DNA of 64,000 nucleotides from Nautilus pompilius (Eukaryota > Mollusca > Cephalopoda > Nautilida > Nautilidae), in NCBI GenBank assembly GCA_018389105.1, contig JACATO010000091.1:1-64000 (forward strand), given 5' to 3'. The notes beneath the pieces were generated by a model. That model saw only the letters and a list, made by a program, of their open reading frames with translations. It was not told the DNA's origin and searched no databases. Shown here piece by piece: positions 42,101 through 57,100 of the stretch (within the stretch, counting starts at the first letter, position 1; each line of letters starts with the position of its first letter). The position numbers and the translations under genes were made by a program.

Positions 42101-45100
42101 CTTACTTTCTACTACAATTTTGAATTTTTGGGCCTTTTTCTTTTTTAAACATTTTCTTCTTTCTAGTAAAGGCTTACAAACAACTCTTTAAGACCCCATT
42201 CCGCAGTTTAACAAAATACCTTAAACTAATATCAACTCACTTACTTTCCTAAAGTTCATTTGCCAGGCAACACACCCTTCTTCCTTCCATTTCTACAGAT
42301 TTCAAAATACAGCTTTGGAAAAACGTTTAATTATCACACCAAAATCTTTTCAGGAATCTCATTCCTAAACACCTATGCTTATGTAATGGCAGCATATACT
42401 GCATATAACCAGTTTTTCAGCTACTAAAGGATGTCACACACTTTGTAGCTATTTAAAGCTAATAAAACTGTAGTATGTGCACTATGTTGCATACAAATCT
42501 GTTAATATCTGCCATTTTTATTATAGGTTTCCTGCTAACAATACAAGGACAGTTAGTTAATTTGGAAAAGCATGAAGCTTAGAAATAGAGATGAATCTTC
42601 AGATAAAAGTGATCATCATAAATATCAAGTAGCACCCCACCACTTGTGTGGTCAAAAGATGCATATACTTTCCTATCTTAATAAACAGTTTTCACCAGTC
42701 TTTTACAAAATACTTGTGCACACTTATCTCCCCTAGTGATTTTTTGACAACCTGCTTTGACTCCAAGGCGGCTACTGGAATAATTTCAAAATACATACAC
42801 AATAAAACCCCATATAACAAAATTCAAGGGACAAAATTTTTTTAACTTAGTTATATGTGAATTCTTTGTAGAAAGCTCCTTCGCAAAAATAAAGCAACCA
42901 TGCATTGTTACAAACCAGGTGAATTGGGTCACGGTAACACTTAAACATTGCAGTCATGAAAATCAGTCAAGTTTGATGGTAAAACCGCATTTTTTTCTTT
43001 TTGTTTTGGAAAGTATTATTTTATCATTTCACCTGCGATGGCCTGCTCTAGCTACCTCAACAATTCTGAGTATGTAGCTTTCAGATGTGTCTGAAATTAA
43101 GGAAAATCTCTCTAGTATGTCTAAAGCCCCATTAAGTTCACTTCTCAGATGTCCCTGTAGTTGAGTTCCCCTTCACATGTTGGTTCTGGTTTATCTTCAT
43201 TTGTCTCTTCATTATGAATCACTTCTGTCTGAGAACTGCAAAGCTCACTGCCTCCTGGAACAAACTCTTCAAACATTACATCTTGCCAGACTTAAACTTC
43301 AAAAAACTTCTCCAACACCAGGCAAAAAATCCTTCTTTCTTGAAGCAATTTCCTTTTACAGTTTACTTTACCTCTTCCCAAAATATAGAGGGAGAATCTG
43401 CACTGCTTAAAGGATGTCCCAGTTTTAGTTTTGACACAACCAAGAAACACTCCATTCTTTCAGCAAGTACTGACCAAGTAGGCTTCTGTAGATCCTGTTG
43501 ACTTGAGCAATCACTCCTTAGTCCATTTGCTGCAACTTGCTTATGCAGTTAGGAGGAAGATGACTACTGTCACACATAGGCACAGGCCTTTAATGTTATT
43601 GCAACAAAGATTTTCTCCTCTTTAGTTCCATTCATACAGGCACGCTGCAGAGTCATTCTCTAACAGAGATGTTGTCATCCACAAATTTCTAGAGTTTTTG
43701 TTGAGACAAAGCAGCTTTTTACATTTTTTGAGCATCTCTGTTTAGCATACTTGCCAATCACAAATGTTCTAATTTCTCAGACCCATCAGAACATCTTTCT
43801 TCGCTGTGCTTGCCACCATGACATGACTCCCCTTTTGACTAGGAGAAGATTGTAAAAAATGTTCAGCTTCATCTGCACGGAATTTTTTTACAATCATATC
43901 CTCTGTCAAAATGTGCAGCAGAGACTTCAAGTCTTCTTGAACATCACTACCTATAGCTGCTTCCTTGCTTGCCATTTTCTTTGCTTGATAATTCTATTGT
44001 GTCAATTGTTACATGCTCAAAAATTCTTCACACTCATTTTAGTGCCTCCTGGCATGCTTGTTGTAATATCGGCCCTGACACTAGCATATTTCGTGCCCTT
44101 TTTTGAGTAAGCTAATCAAATATTTTCTTGTCCAGCTCCTCATCTTAACAAGTTCAGGATCTTCTCTTGTTAGGACTACCTGTGCAGCAGCTTCTACCGC
44201 TGCTCAATTACTGAGAATGGGTGAAAGTGTAGAAGTTGGAAATGCAAATTTTTGAGCAACTACATTTTTATTTGCTTCCTAGATCCACTGCATTTAATAT
44301 CTGCAGTTTTGTTTCTATTTCTGTTTGCTGTGTTTTACAGAAATCTGCCATTACCCCTGAAAAAAAGAAACAGTTCAGTTATAAATATGTAAACTGTAAA
44401 GTTAATCTCCTATATTCTTACTTTGCATTGATTGTAACCCTTTCAGTTTTTATGACTCTCATCAGATCCATGACAAATTGAAGTTACTATAAACCCAAAA
44501 CACACGATGCAACACGCCTACTGACATACAGGAGTCAATGCCAATCTACTGCATGATGTGCCGCATAGTGCTCTCTTTTATCCAAAAAAAAAAATATCAA
44601 GTTTCCATGATGTTCGTGCTAAACACTCGAGAAAAACTGAGGTTTCGCAATTCTGAAAGTTAAATAAGACTACAACATTAGATGTTGAGTAAAAAAATGT
44701 GCATTAAAAAATTTCACTGCTTACCTTTATGTATGCTGTACAGTTTTTGGTTTATTCTGGTCTGCTTTAATGTCTGTACACAGATAGATAATCACTGAAT
44801 ACAGGAAGACAAATGAGCATTCAATATATTAGGGGCTTATTATTGGAGAAACATTTGTTATCCAGTGGTTGAAAGAATACATCTGTATAGTCTTTCTTGC
44901 AAGGACCAACATAAAATTTCAATAACAGCAGCTTCACATTATGAAAAAAGAACGTTAGGCAGAGGATTTAGTGTACTCTAAATAATTCAGTTTATTCATC
45001 TACTTTGAAATCGCACTGTATTTTATGCTACAAGTAACTCTTTAGTTACTGTATTTTCTTGTAGGTTTGTTTTATACAACAAATAGATAGGTAGAATAAC

Positions 45101-48100
45101 TATCATAAGCATATTAACTTACAGATTGTAATAAAAGAAACCAACCAACCTGTTACCCAATACATCAACAGTTTTGTTCAACTAAAATCTTTCTTTCGCT
45201 ATGTAACTATACAAAACAAGTACTATTACAGGAGGTGAAATGTCGTAGTCTGTTGTGTTAAAAGGGACACTATTCCAAATCTTATTTCCCTTTAATAATT
45301 TGTATTCTCTCGTGTTAAGCTTTTGGTGCACTTTTCGTTTTTAAGCTCTAAAATTAATTAAGTAATCAGCCATATTGATTTGGGATGAATCCCTTCATCA
45401 ATCTGTAGTAATTTAAAGTAAAAAAATACTTCTTGTTTCCTGATTTGAATAGGGTATGCGATACCAAAAAGAAACAAAACTATTTTGAAGCACTGAAATT
45501 AGTAATAAAATGAAACTGTTCTGTCAAAGTTTTTAATTCGCACTTAGATGCAGAAAAGACGATAGGTCAACCTCTGAGGTTAGAACGTTGCAACATTTTC
45601 AAATTCAATTACTGAGTTAGTAAACAGAAACAAATACAAATGGGCCATTTAGTAACAGAATTGTTGATAAGCTAAATAAATTACTGGAAAGTTTTGTTAG
45701 TTAACTTAAGAAGCTTATCAACTGTAATTTCATCTTTGTCGAGGTCTCCTGTAGGCCATTTCTCCTTATAAATACTAAACTAAATTTAAATGAAACAACA
45801 CTACAGCAATTAACAATTACTATATTTTTTATTGTCTGTACAAATTAGACGTAGCTATAACTCAAAACAACTCTGTAAGTGGTAATTTAGACTTTTAAAA
45901 TTACAATAATAGCAACTAACAAAGACAGTAAAAAATAAAAAGGATAGAAATTTTATATCTACTGCACCTTCTAACTTTCCCACTGGATGCCGTGAATGCC
46001 AGGGTATGTTCAATGGCAGCCCTCTTTCCAAGGCCTCACTAACACAATCATCCAGAAATGACAAAGTGAAATCCATCTATTATTGCAAAAACAAAACAAA
46101 GTATTTAGATTTACGACTGGAAATACATACTGTAAATAGACAGAAGGGATCAAATTGTCTTGAAACTTCCACAAAGCTGCTCTTCCAGGGACATCTGGCA
46201 GGTGAAAGCTGCTAACATCTCACTTTACATGTTAAGGAATATACAGCTTAATTAGAAACAAGGCAGAAACTTCCCTAGTAGCCAACGTGGTTTTGCATTC
46301 ATTTTATACCACTTGTCCAGAATGGTAAAAAGATGCTTCACTGACAAAAATACAACAAAAGTTGTATGTACCATACCATCCTCTCTCTCTCTCTCTCTCA
46401 AAATGATACGACAAAGTACAAGCTAGGCAAGGGAAAAAAGAAACCTTTTCTCATAATTCACTGTACGCATATGAATAATTATTCCAGTAAATATTCCAAA
46501 ACTTGCTCCATACTTAAAAGTCTGTCAGCTGGTTTAAATTTCATTATATTACTGATTTTATCATGCCCCATCTGCAAACTTCATGATGTGATGGATATTT
46601 CAACATATAAGCAACACTAAAAATATAAATCTGGATTAAAACAACTTCTCAAAACTGTCATAAAATAGTCGTATTATAATCAATGATTGCAGAACCATCG
46701 AAGTAAAAAGTTAAAAGCAGATAGAACATTGTGTATTTCTTAGTACATGTATGCTAACTGAATTCTATCTATTATAGATACTGTAATAATTCAGAAGTAG
46801 AAACAGAAAAAAATAAGAATTTTATCACTCTTGCATTGATGACAATGAAAAGCAATGTAGCATTATCCTTCACATTTTGCCTCGTGAAACAACATACCTC
46901 TTCAAATTTAATATTTACAAACGGTGAATCTGGAAATCTTATTTGCAATTCTGCCATATTTTTTAGTTCCCTCAACTTCTGCAAAACAAAAGAAAACAAC
47001 AAAACTGTGGATGGAGGCAGCTCATTTAGAATAAAGTTACACAAAAAGACAAAAATAAGAGAGTAGTTAGTGCGCTTGTGGTACTAAGGATATAAAATAG
47101 ACAACAGTAGTTTTAAATGGGATAGCATCCTCATCAGCAAGTTTCTATTCATGAGCCCAGGGTCTATCAATGGATGCACATGTAATCTTAATTTTTATAA
47201 ATAATGATAACTGGTATAATTTTGAGAAGTTCAAAGATAATACTAAAAATTATCTTAAGATTAATAATGGAGTAAGTTTCAGGTTAAAATTTTAAAAAAA
47301 GTATATTAGACTGTTTGGTAAAGTGGAAAATAGAGTTTACACAATTCAAATAAAATACTAAATTTAAAAAAAAGAAGAGAGAAAGAATCTCAGGGTTACT
47401 ATTAGCAAAACTCTTAACTACGAAGAGCAATGCATTTCAGCAGCTAACAAAGCTAATAGAATGTTGTGAAATAATTAACACACCAAACAGATTTCTACTC
47501 TGGTTGTGAGTGTCTTCAGTTTACACATCTGGAATATTTATAGAACTAACACTAAAACATGCTCTGGTAATATAAAAATAAAGCACCGATGAATATATCT
47601 GAGAACGAAACTCTGGTAGTCAACTGAACTAACAACAGCTTCACTTCGCCATCAATGATGTTTTGTTTTTTTTAAAAAGAGAGAAACTACTGATCTAATT
47701 CACAAACCTGCCTTGTTTCAGCTGGAAGATTGGCTTTTGTCATCTCATTCACAAAAATCTTGACTTTTTCTACATGTATAACACCACAGATGAACAATTT
47801 GGTCACTGACGTAAGAATCCATTCTCTTGTGCTGCTTTCGTGGTCACCAAAGAAATGCTTAAGATACAAGGAAATAAGCCGATCTTCTGTTATATCGTGT
47901 GGATCGGACAAAAATTTACCCAAGACCTGAAAAAAAAATAAAATCTGAATAGACTGAACTAATCTTACAATACTAGTCACTGGATACTAGAGGGCCAAAA
48001 AAGAAAAGAAAAGAGCTAGATAGCTTTATACTGTAACAAATGTGAACCTATGATTGCTGGCAACATCTCTAATAATAACAAATGGCTGTTGTTAGGCAAG

Positions 48101-51100
48101 TAGCAATTTACAGAAATCTGTCAGATGAAGATGTAATACACCTGTTGATAATTTGGCCTTTCTAAATTAGAGATTAAACATCACTTCAGCAGTATCAAAA
48201 AAGGTAAACTTTCCGAATAAAAGGGAACAGAAACAAAGTCTACAAATCCAGTGGTTCATCTAATACAATTAGAAACGTTAAATATTTCTGATAAATCTTT
48301 CAAAGCAGAAATCTCCAATCTCTGATAATAAAGCTCATGTGGTTCAGAGCCACTGACTAAAACCGTCACTGCATGATAGGTGTGCCTTTGAAAGGAAAAG
48401 TGTTAAACCTACCCACACAGAAGCTTGAATCAATGCATCTGGCAAGTAATCCTTCTGGAGGTATTGTAGGTAACTGGCTATTAAATACTTCACAAACTCT
48501 CTATCTTCAGAACCTGAAACCATGATACAAAATTCATTGTACATTACACCATACCTCTCTATGTTCTCAGGTTCTGAAGGCCAAATAAAAGTGCCTTACC
48601 TTGGAAGAACAGTAAATTCTAGTTATATCTTTCTAACAAACATTTCTGAAAGTTCAAATTATAGTCTAAGGAAAAAAATCTGACATCTCCAGTTTCTCTA
48701 CCACATCATTCATAATGGTTATTAATTTCTTGTCACACACACTTTTTTAATTTAGTAAAAATAACATTTCCAACTCTCCAGGAAGGATTTGAATATTAGA
48801 GAGTTACAAAAAAAAAAATAGTATTTCTAAAGCCTCCACCTGATGCCAAAAGTGTGCTCTAGAACAGCTATGGGTCTTGGATGACAGCAAATACAATTTG
48901 CAAAGTTGAACAGCTGAAGAATCGTAACTTCTAGTCATTACCAAAAGTGTACGTTTCAATAAAGCAAGTTAACGTGTTACAGTTTTAAAATCAGTTTGGC
49001 AGACATCGCGCTAAGACTTCAAACTGCCAAAGATAATAGCCAAGCAGCTAACCCTGAATATATTTGATAAATGCTCAATTACAAACACTTGTAGTTAACT
49101 AGATAGTAGTAGATACCCACCCCCTTGATTTAGTTTAGATTTTGGAAGAAATAGTTTTAGTAGAATCAGACTTTGAAGGTAAGTTTCATGGAGCAGATGC
49201 GGTTTACAGTAATCAAGTTACACGTATTGACTTTATGGAACTTTATCCTCTAAAAAAAAAAATCAATGCAGATTAAAAAAATTAGAGTAAAAAAAAAAAA
49301 AATAGCATAGCTGATACAAAGCTTAAAGTTACTCTTAACCTAACTTTTCCTGCAAATACCTGCGTTGTTTTATCTGATAGGCACAATCAAAATATGTTAA
49401 TAGTTAATTTATGTAAAGAGTAATTAAAAGAAGATCTTTTGCAGTTCTTATTGCGAAAAGACAAAAGTTGAAAGGTTTGGATTTTGATCTAAAAAATTAG
49501 TGTCAGAAATGAACCAAATTAGAAAACAAGGTGGGTTTTCACCTATGCTCATTGGATCTACCTTAGGTAGTCTTGTACAAACCTATGTTCTGGTAGTAGT
49601 TGTAACCAAAATATGTAGATGGAATGTCATAAAAACATTAGCCAGGTTAGATAAAATTTCTAAAGATACAGAACCTGCAAACATAGAATTATCACACAAA
49701 TTTTTGGTCTGAGAAATCCTCAAACTCTATTAGGTATTAGACAAACAATTCTACCATCTTTGGGTGCAACGGCCACAAGTTTTCTTGGAAGACTAGCTTA
49801 TGCTGAAGAAAAGGTCTATATTTAAAGAGAGACCCTTTCCTAACCTATATGTAGGGCCAAAGATATAAAATATGAAACAAACTAAAAATAAAAGGCGGCT
49901 AGGTTTTTTGGTAAAGTTCTAACACTTAGACCTAATTCAGTTTTAAAATATCTCTTTACTCTGAAGCCACACCTTAAGGTAGCTAAATATTTTGATGTAT
50001 CTTAATTGTGATTCATCTAATCTATGAACCTCTTTCAAATAGCTCCATGTGCACATTAAGAAGTCACTAATTTTGATATAGAGAAATTTTAAAAATTAAA
50101 ACATTCTGAAGGTATTTCCGTGCAAGATATTCTTCCTAATAAACCAAATAAAACAGAATGTGATGTTATAAATTTAAACAAAATAAAGTTATTTTAAATT
50201 TAGATGTGCTGGCATCTGGATTGGATGCTACAAATACAACTGATACTGATAATTTTCTTGATAAACAAGCTGGAGATGCAAGTTATTTAAACTTTGGTTC
50301 TTTGGTATGACAGGTAACGTAATTCTGAACCAAAATATATAAATAAAATTTCCATCTAATGAAAAATCATGTTGATAGTTTAAAATTAAAAGATGCGATA
50401 TATTCTTTTCCTGTTTGGAATATTGGTGGTAAAACCACCACCCAAAATGTAAATGTAATAAATGATATTAGCAGTTAACACTAATATTTTCAAATAATGC
50501 ATTAACACACATGTAAAGTCATACTCAATATATAGAAAGTAGTAAACATAAATGCTCTTATTAAAAATTTAAAAAAAAATTATAGTGTGTTACAGTTCAT
50601 TCTTCAAAATATAGAACTTGGTTTGGTTACAGATGAAAATCTTATTAAATAAGGAAGCGATTTTAACTTCAAAATAAATCAATCCTTTTTTGCTTGATTT
50701 CAATTCTTCCATGTTATGACAAATCAAAATCTATTTGCCTTAGAGTCAGCCTGACATTTAAGACAATCCCCTTTTTTTGTATCAGATTTATCACATTTCT
50801 CTTCTATTCTTTGCTGACTAATCTAAATTTTAAAATACAGCTATTGCCAAAAAAGCAGCCCATTTTAAATATATCATAAGAAATATTTTAGTAGTGATTA
50901 CTTGTTTAAAATGAAAAAAAAATTAAGCAAAACAGAGCATCTAACAATGTCCATGACAGATACTGTGTAGATTAAATAGTAGTTTGCAATTCATTATTTT
51001 TGTTGTATCCATTGCAGGGAAGATAATGTATGATGTTTCTTGTGGAAAACATTTGCAGCCAATTGCCAAGGTTCAGTTTCCCCATTCTTCACAGCATGAA

Positions 51101-54100
51101 TTGTTCAATCTGTTGGTAATGGGCATCCAGGAAACATATGGTTTCTTTGAACTGGACAATGATTTCAAAATATCTCATGTCTCGGTGGTTTCCCAGCATC
51201 CCCTTTCAAAGTCCATCAATTCTCAAACTCTCTGTTTGTAGCATGGTTTTTCTGCAGACTGAGACTTTCTCTGGCCAATACGAATCTCAGGTAGGCATCC
51301 ATCCACTTATGTTAAATCTCTGTATGCTCTTAAACATGGAAAAGAATACATTTCTAGCTGCTGATAGTTCAAAATAATGAACAAAGCTAAACAAATTTTA
51401 GTTTATCTAAGTCCTTATGAGAAAAGTGAGCGAGCGTGAGACAAATTCACCAAGGCAACGTTACTGGTAAAAAAATTTCAGAGTTTTTAATTCTTTAAAA
51501 TAAAACAGATCACAGAGAATTTTCATAGGATAAGAGTGAATTAAATTAATATCATCCAAAGTTCTTAATCTTCCGCTTCATAAGAGATAGCAGCAAACAC
51601 CCTCCTCTCCAGAGTAAAGATCAAAGCCTTTGTTTTACATATAGATGAGTACGTAAATAAAAACAAACAATTTTATATACAGAGATGAACAAGCACATTT
51701 GGATAAAAGATATAGGTTACCTTTCTCAATAATGTCCAATAACTTCTGGATGATTTTCACTGGAACATCACCCTGATTGACCTCTAGAAGTTTGTTTATG
51801 GTGTCCACGTACCATCTGGGGTCACTGGACAACGTTATAATGGTCAAGGAAAAAAAAATTTTAACGCAGTTATACAAATGAAAAAAAAAAAAAAAAATTC
51901 ATAAAATTAGTAAAAAGGCAACTAAATGTTTTCTACAATAGTGTCAATAACATTTTTGATGGTAGTGTATGATGCATAATGCACTTAGCTAACTGCCTAC
52001 AGGAGACATTCATTGTTCATTTTATTTTACTGAGAGAACAAAATCTAAAGCTGTTTGTATATATTTTTGAGAAAATCTCAAGTGCAACTCTACTCACATT
52101 TTAAACCACTTAAAAATCTATTTTATTTTGGAGTTGTATCCAGTTCCTAACCATTAGATATAGCAGGTTTTCATCATTATAAAATAAAAATTTTGCTGAT
52201 CAAAGGCTATCTGTCAACCAAGCTGGAGAGTTTGCTTACAATGTCTGCTTGCCAAAACTGATCGTGTGTCTTGGAGATGTAATTCAGCAGATGTTGACAG
52301 ATGACAGCTACATTGGAAGGGTTGGCCATTTCATACAAGAGCTCCAGCGTCTGATAAAAAAAGAAATAATGTATTGGTACTATGAAGAGATTTGGTTGAA
52401 AAAATGAAAAACTGGGCAAAATGTCAGTTCTAAAGATGTTATAATACTAAATGAAGACTGTGTCTAAGCAAATTTTACAAGTCTATCCAGATTGGATGTG
52501 AAGTAATTTACGATACAGAGAAACCGTCTATGGTATATAAAATTATGTAGGATGCCATGTTTTCAAGTCACAACTTTAAATGAACCAAAATGGACTATGC
52601 TAACAATAGTCTCAGGCAAAACAAAACAGTATTTAGAGAACAAATAATTCAAAGTGATACAGACTTCAACTAATCATTCTAGTTGTAATATCAGCATTGT
52701 TCATATAACTAAATCTTTTTTTTTCTTTTCTTGAAATTTTAATGGTCTGTCTGCTTGCAAGTTGCAAAGCTCACCATAAGCTGTCACAAACAATGGAGAC
52801 GCATGAATAGTCTCAGCATTATGGGCAAGGCCAACAAAAGTAGGCTGCGGGAGATATCACCAGCACATTTTGCTACCAAATGGGCATTAAGTCCCTATTA
52901 AAACTCTTCATTCTTAGATGTATTTTTAATGTTGTTCTATATTTAGAAGCTGCTTTTAGCGGAATTTTATTGATTAGTGATTGATCTAGGTATTTTGTCT
53001 ATTATATCTATGTATGCATATTGTAAAAGCTGTGTAATGTTCTATCAGTTTACCATAACTAACACTTCTACATTGATGTAATAAAAAGAACTAGTCTAAT
53101 AACATGTTTGTAGCATTTATACTTAAATAACTTTATAAAAATGCAAATGAGTTTTCAAGAAATATACAATGCAAATAAAATAATTTGCCTTTGTCATCTG
53201 TTAACAGCATTTTATGTAAGTTCAAAGATTTGATATTATAATCAAATATGCAAAGCTGCCATAACCAACTTTTCTTTGACTCGAGCAGGTGTCAGCCAGA
53301 ACAGCTGGATACTTTTGGACTTGCCTTTAAAATGAATGCAGTTTCAAAGCTGCCACAACAAACACAAGCAGACAGAAACTGCAGGTGTGCCATTCTTGAA
53401 GATGGGTTCTCTATATTCAAATTGTAACCTCAGCAACAAGCAGCACCAAGATTGGCAGATATCTGCATCCTCTATGGAATTATTACTTTAAAATAATTTT
53501 AGAGTGCATCCAATTATCACCACCACCACCATTAGCTAAGATTAATCAACAAAGTGTAAAAAAGGCTGTGCAATAAACCAATCGTGAATGAACAACAATT
53601 ACAGCAAACAGTAGCCACTGCCCGAGCATATACCAAACATCACAGATTTTATTATTGTTTTTTTTTCCAGATGTCATCTGTTGATGGCAAAGTCTAGGTT
53701 TACCACAATCCACACGAACAGTGTAGACATGACAGGTTTGGATTTGGTGGCGAGAGTATCGTGGTATAGGCTGCTTGGAATACTAATTCATGGGCAGGTG
53801 GTAGTTCTGACCGAGAATGCTACATCCTTCCCCAATGTTAGGTGGACGATAAGTAAAACCAGGTGCAGGCCGTCATCTAATGTTGTGCACAACATCCACG
53901 CAGTCACACAGCAAGACTGACAAGCAGGTACCTTGGCAGGCAGTCAGTCAGTGTCCAGCTCCTAACCCTGACAAGCAGGTACCTAGTCAGTCAGTTAGGT
54001 GTTCACTTTCAATTCCCGTTATTCGGAATGTGTTATCTTCACCAGTCAATGCAACAGAGAAAGGAACAACATCGCTGCAGCCAGAAGAGAGACACATGCA

Positions 54101-57100
54101 AGCAACGATTTGAATATTAAAAATTTTTTTTAGAAACTTCATTAATGATTCAAAGCCAAGGTAATTTTTTAAAAAAATCCATAAACCATCAACATAGAAA
54201 AAGAGAATTAAATGTTTATAAATAATAATGTGAATTTTAGATCTGCTAGGTGCTGAATGTCCATTGAATACAATTAAGAGAAATCATTAATCCCCCCACC
54301 AAACAAACAAAGAAATATAATTTTTATTTAATTATGAATACATACATATATACATGAAAACTATTTTTTTTAGAGGTTATGGAAGTTTTGTCTACAAGTC
54401 GGTGTGACTGCAAACGAATAAACATGATAAGGTTTGGACTTGGCCGTTTCTATTCTATAACCACTGACCTAAAAGGGGTCAGATTTCTTAAGTTTTGCTT
54501 CTTGGCTAATACTTAGTAAAAAAGGGCAATAACTCAGATATACATATAAATCTTATCTCTACTTAATTTCTCAAAGAAAGCAGTTTAAATATAGACATTT
54601 GGGTTTCGATATTTGAATAATAATAAAATAAAACAAACAAATATTACAGGAAATTATGACAGCCATTTTTAAACTGAATTACTAATTATGATTGTAGTTA
54701 CTCAGGTGACTAGTACAGTACAGTACAGTACTGATTGGCTGTGGCGGATCACAGCATGTTTTGAAGAAAGTACTTTTCTAAACACCAAAGTACCCAAAGG
54801 CGTCAACACTTTCACAAAAAAGGAAAGCGCTTGAGGAAAAACAAACAGTATTTAAACTATTTTTAAAACATGAAATAATAAATGTGGTGCAAGTATTGAT
54901 TTTGGTTAAATAATTCAGGCTAAAATAACATCAAAGTGTAATTGAGTAAATGGTGAACACAATGATAGTCTTTCTCACTTGATCTGTAATGAATTGATTC
55001 CTTGTTTTATTTTAACCTGTGCTGCATCATTGTACAGCAAAACATTTTTATCATTCAATGAAGATGGACACAAAGTTTTAACATAGGCACAAAAAAAAGG
55101 CAAGCTAGCAGCCATGTCAGCATGGCATGCAATGACAATTGTGTTCATGCACAGAGTTAACTGTCAAAGAGAACTTACCTTGCCAATCTCTCCTAAGGAG
55201 TCAAACAAACTAGCAAAACCAACACCATAGATGGACACGTACAATATCTTTCAACATTTTAGATGTTTAAGAGAATAAATGTATTTCCAAGTGTAAGTTT
55301 TTATGAGTTTCCATTATCCAACACAAAACTACTATTTTTTAAAATGAAAATTGGCATTTATTTAAACCAAAAAGGTACAGAAATTCTACCAAGACTAAGT
55401 ATAGAGTTAGTAGTCCAACCTCTTTGTGAGCTCACCTTTCTCTGGATTGAGCTGTCAGGGTTCTCCAAGCACTCCACCACAACCATCTGGTAGTCAACAG
55501 CAAATTCTGGGGCTACCCGAACTAAATTTGTCAAAGCTTTGACACCTAAAAGAGAGAGAGACAGAATGATTTTACGATACGTCACCCCCACACTTATTTT
55601 CTGCCAGACATACTAAGGAAAACAACAATACATAGTATTAGATTGTAAAATAAGCCAAAGCTAGAAATTTCTCTCATGATTAAAGATATTTTCCAATGGC
55701 TTGGCTGCCATATTTACAATAATGACAAACATTTACAACCACACACACTCACAGGTCATCCATAACTTTCCACATTTTTTCCAAGTATGGATTGAAGGAA
55801 GGAAGGAAACACTAAACTTGTGCTTCTTTTACACTTTGTAAATACCAATATTCTACTTGAAGATAATAAAAACACGGTTATCATTCCTAGATTTAGTTCC
55901 AAAGTCTCGTTGAGACGACGACAATTATGGTGGTGCGCTTAACGACTGATAAGTTCTATTGAGGTAGAGTATGAAAGCAGCATCATGATACATGATAACA
56001 GCTTCTAAGACATCAAAGAGAAAATGGCCACAACCTTAAAAGGTACAAACCAGAAAAGTCTGTAATCGAGCACTCGTCGTCTGGTCGTATGTGTAAATTG
56101 CTTATTTTGCTTTGGAATAATTCATAAAATACTTCAAACTCTAGCCGAACTGCAGCGAGCAGCAGTGCCATGTGGCTTCACATTTTTTCATTGAAATGGT
56201 GCACATATCCTTTACCAGGGGTTCACAAGGCTGAGGTTCAAAATAGCTATTTCTGTAGTTCTCTGGTGTTTATAGAGGAGAATCAACATCTTGTTGTACT
56301 CTTGCAGGAGAGGGGTTCATGAAGAAGAGTATCTTTATCCGAGAAAATTAAGATCGACCCCCCCCCTTACCAATAAGATATACAGAATTAATAGCTATGC
56401 GGTTCCAGCATTTGGTTTGTTGTTTAACTCAATAAATTTGTGGAGGACAAACTTATATTGACAATATTCTAAATCTAGTGTTCAGAAAAATTAATATTTC
56501 TACACAAGTTGTAGCTCCTGTGAAACTACGAAACACCACGAACTACTTTCCCAGTTGCTTTCAAATTGAAAGTTTTGGCAAAATCTTTAGTGAACAAGGA
56601 GCCACTTTTTGGTTGTTTTTTTTTCTAAATATTTATTTATTTATTTTTGAGCATCCAACTATTAATATTAAATTTTTTGTACTGTATAACATACTTGCCA
56701 ACTTTCCAGAATTTTCATGGGGGAGACTTTGGCAATCCGATTCACAAAGCGCTCAAAAATCTAAACAAAGAAAATCTAAACACTCATGATTATCTGTCTC
56801 TAGATTTCCATATTGCCACAAATGTCAGATGAGTCGTGCTCTGACTCGTGTCCAAGGGTTAATTCTTTATTGTAGGTAACACAGGCTGACCTTGCTGTTT
56901 TCAAAGTTGTCCTACTTGGTTTGTAGGCATGACAGTCCTCTGTTCTATTGCATCTAAACGTCAACGACGCATCCAGGGTTGACTTGTCAGGAAGAGACCT
57001 GTGACGCAACTGGGAGTGTCTGCCATGGCAGACAAGCCTGCGGAGTGGCGGGTATCTGTAGGGTCAAATGGCGGACGACGACAGTGAGAGCCATGCACAA

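Noticed and set aside
45968-46076. ATG at 46,076 as a gene start ([10 protein letters not shown])
   Set aside because: It follows a splice acceptor and aligns with the interior of epsilon, so it is an internal codon of AP4E1.
50984-51377. Plus-strand frames of 85 and 79 codons ([20 protein letters not shown])
   Set aside because: Possibly transposon debris, but no motif on either strand was strong enough to name a family.
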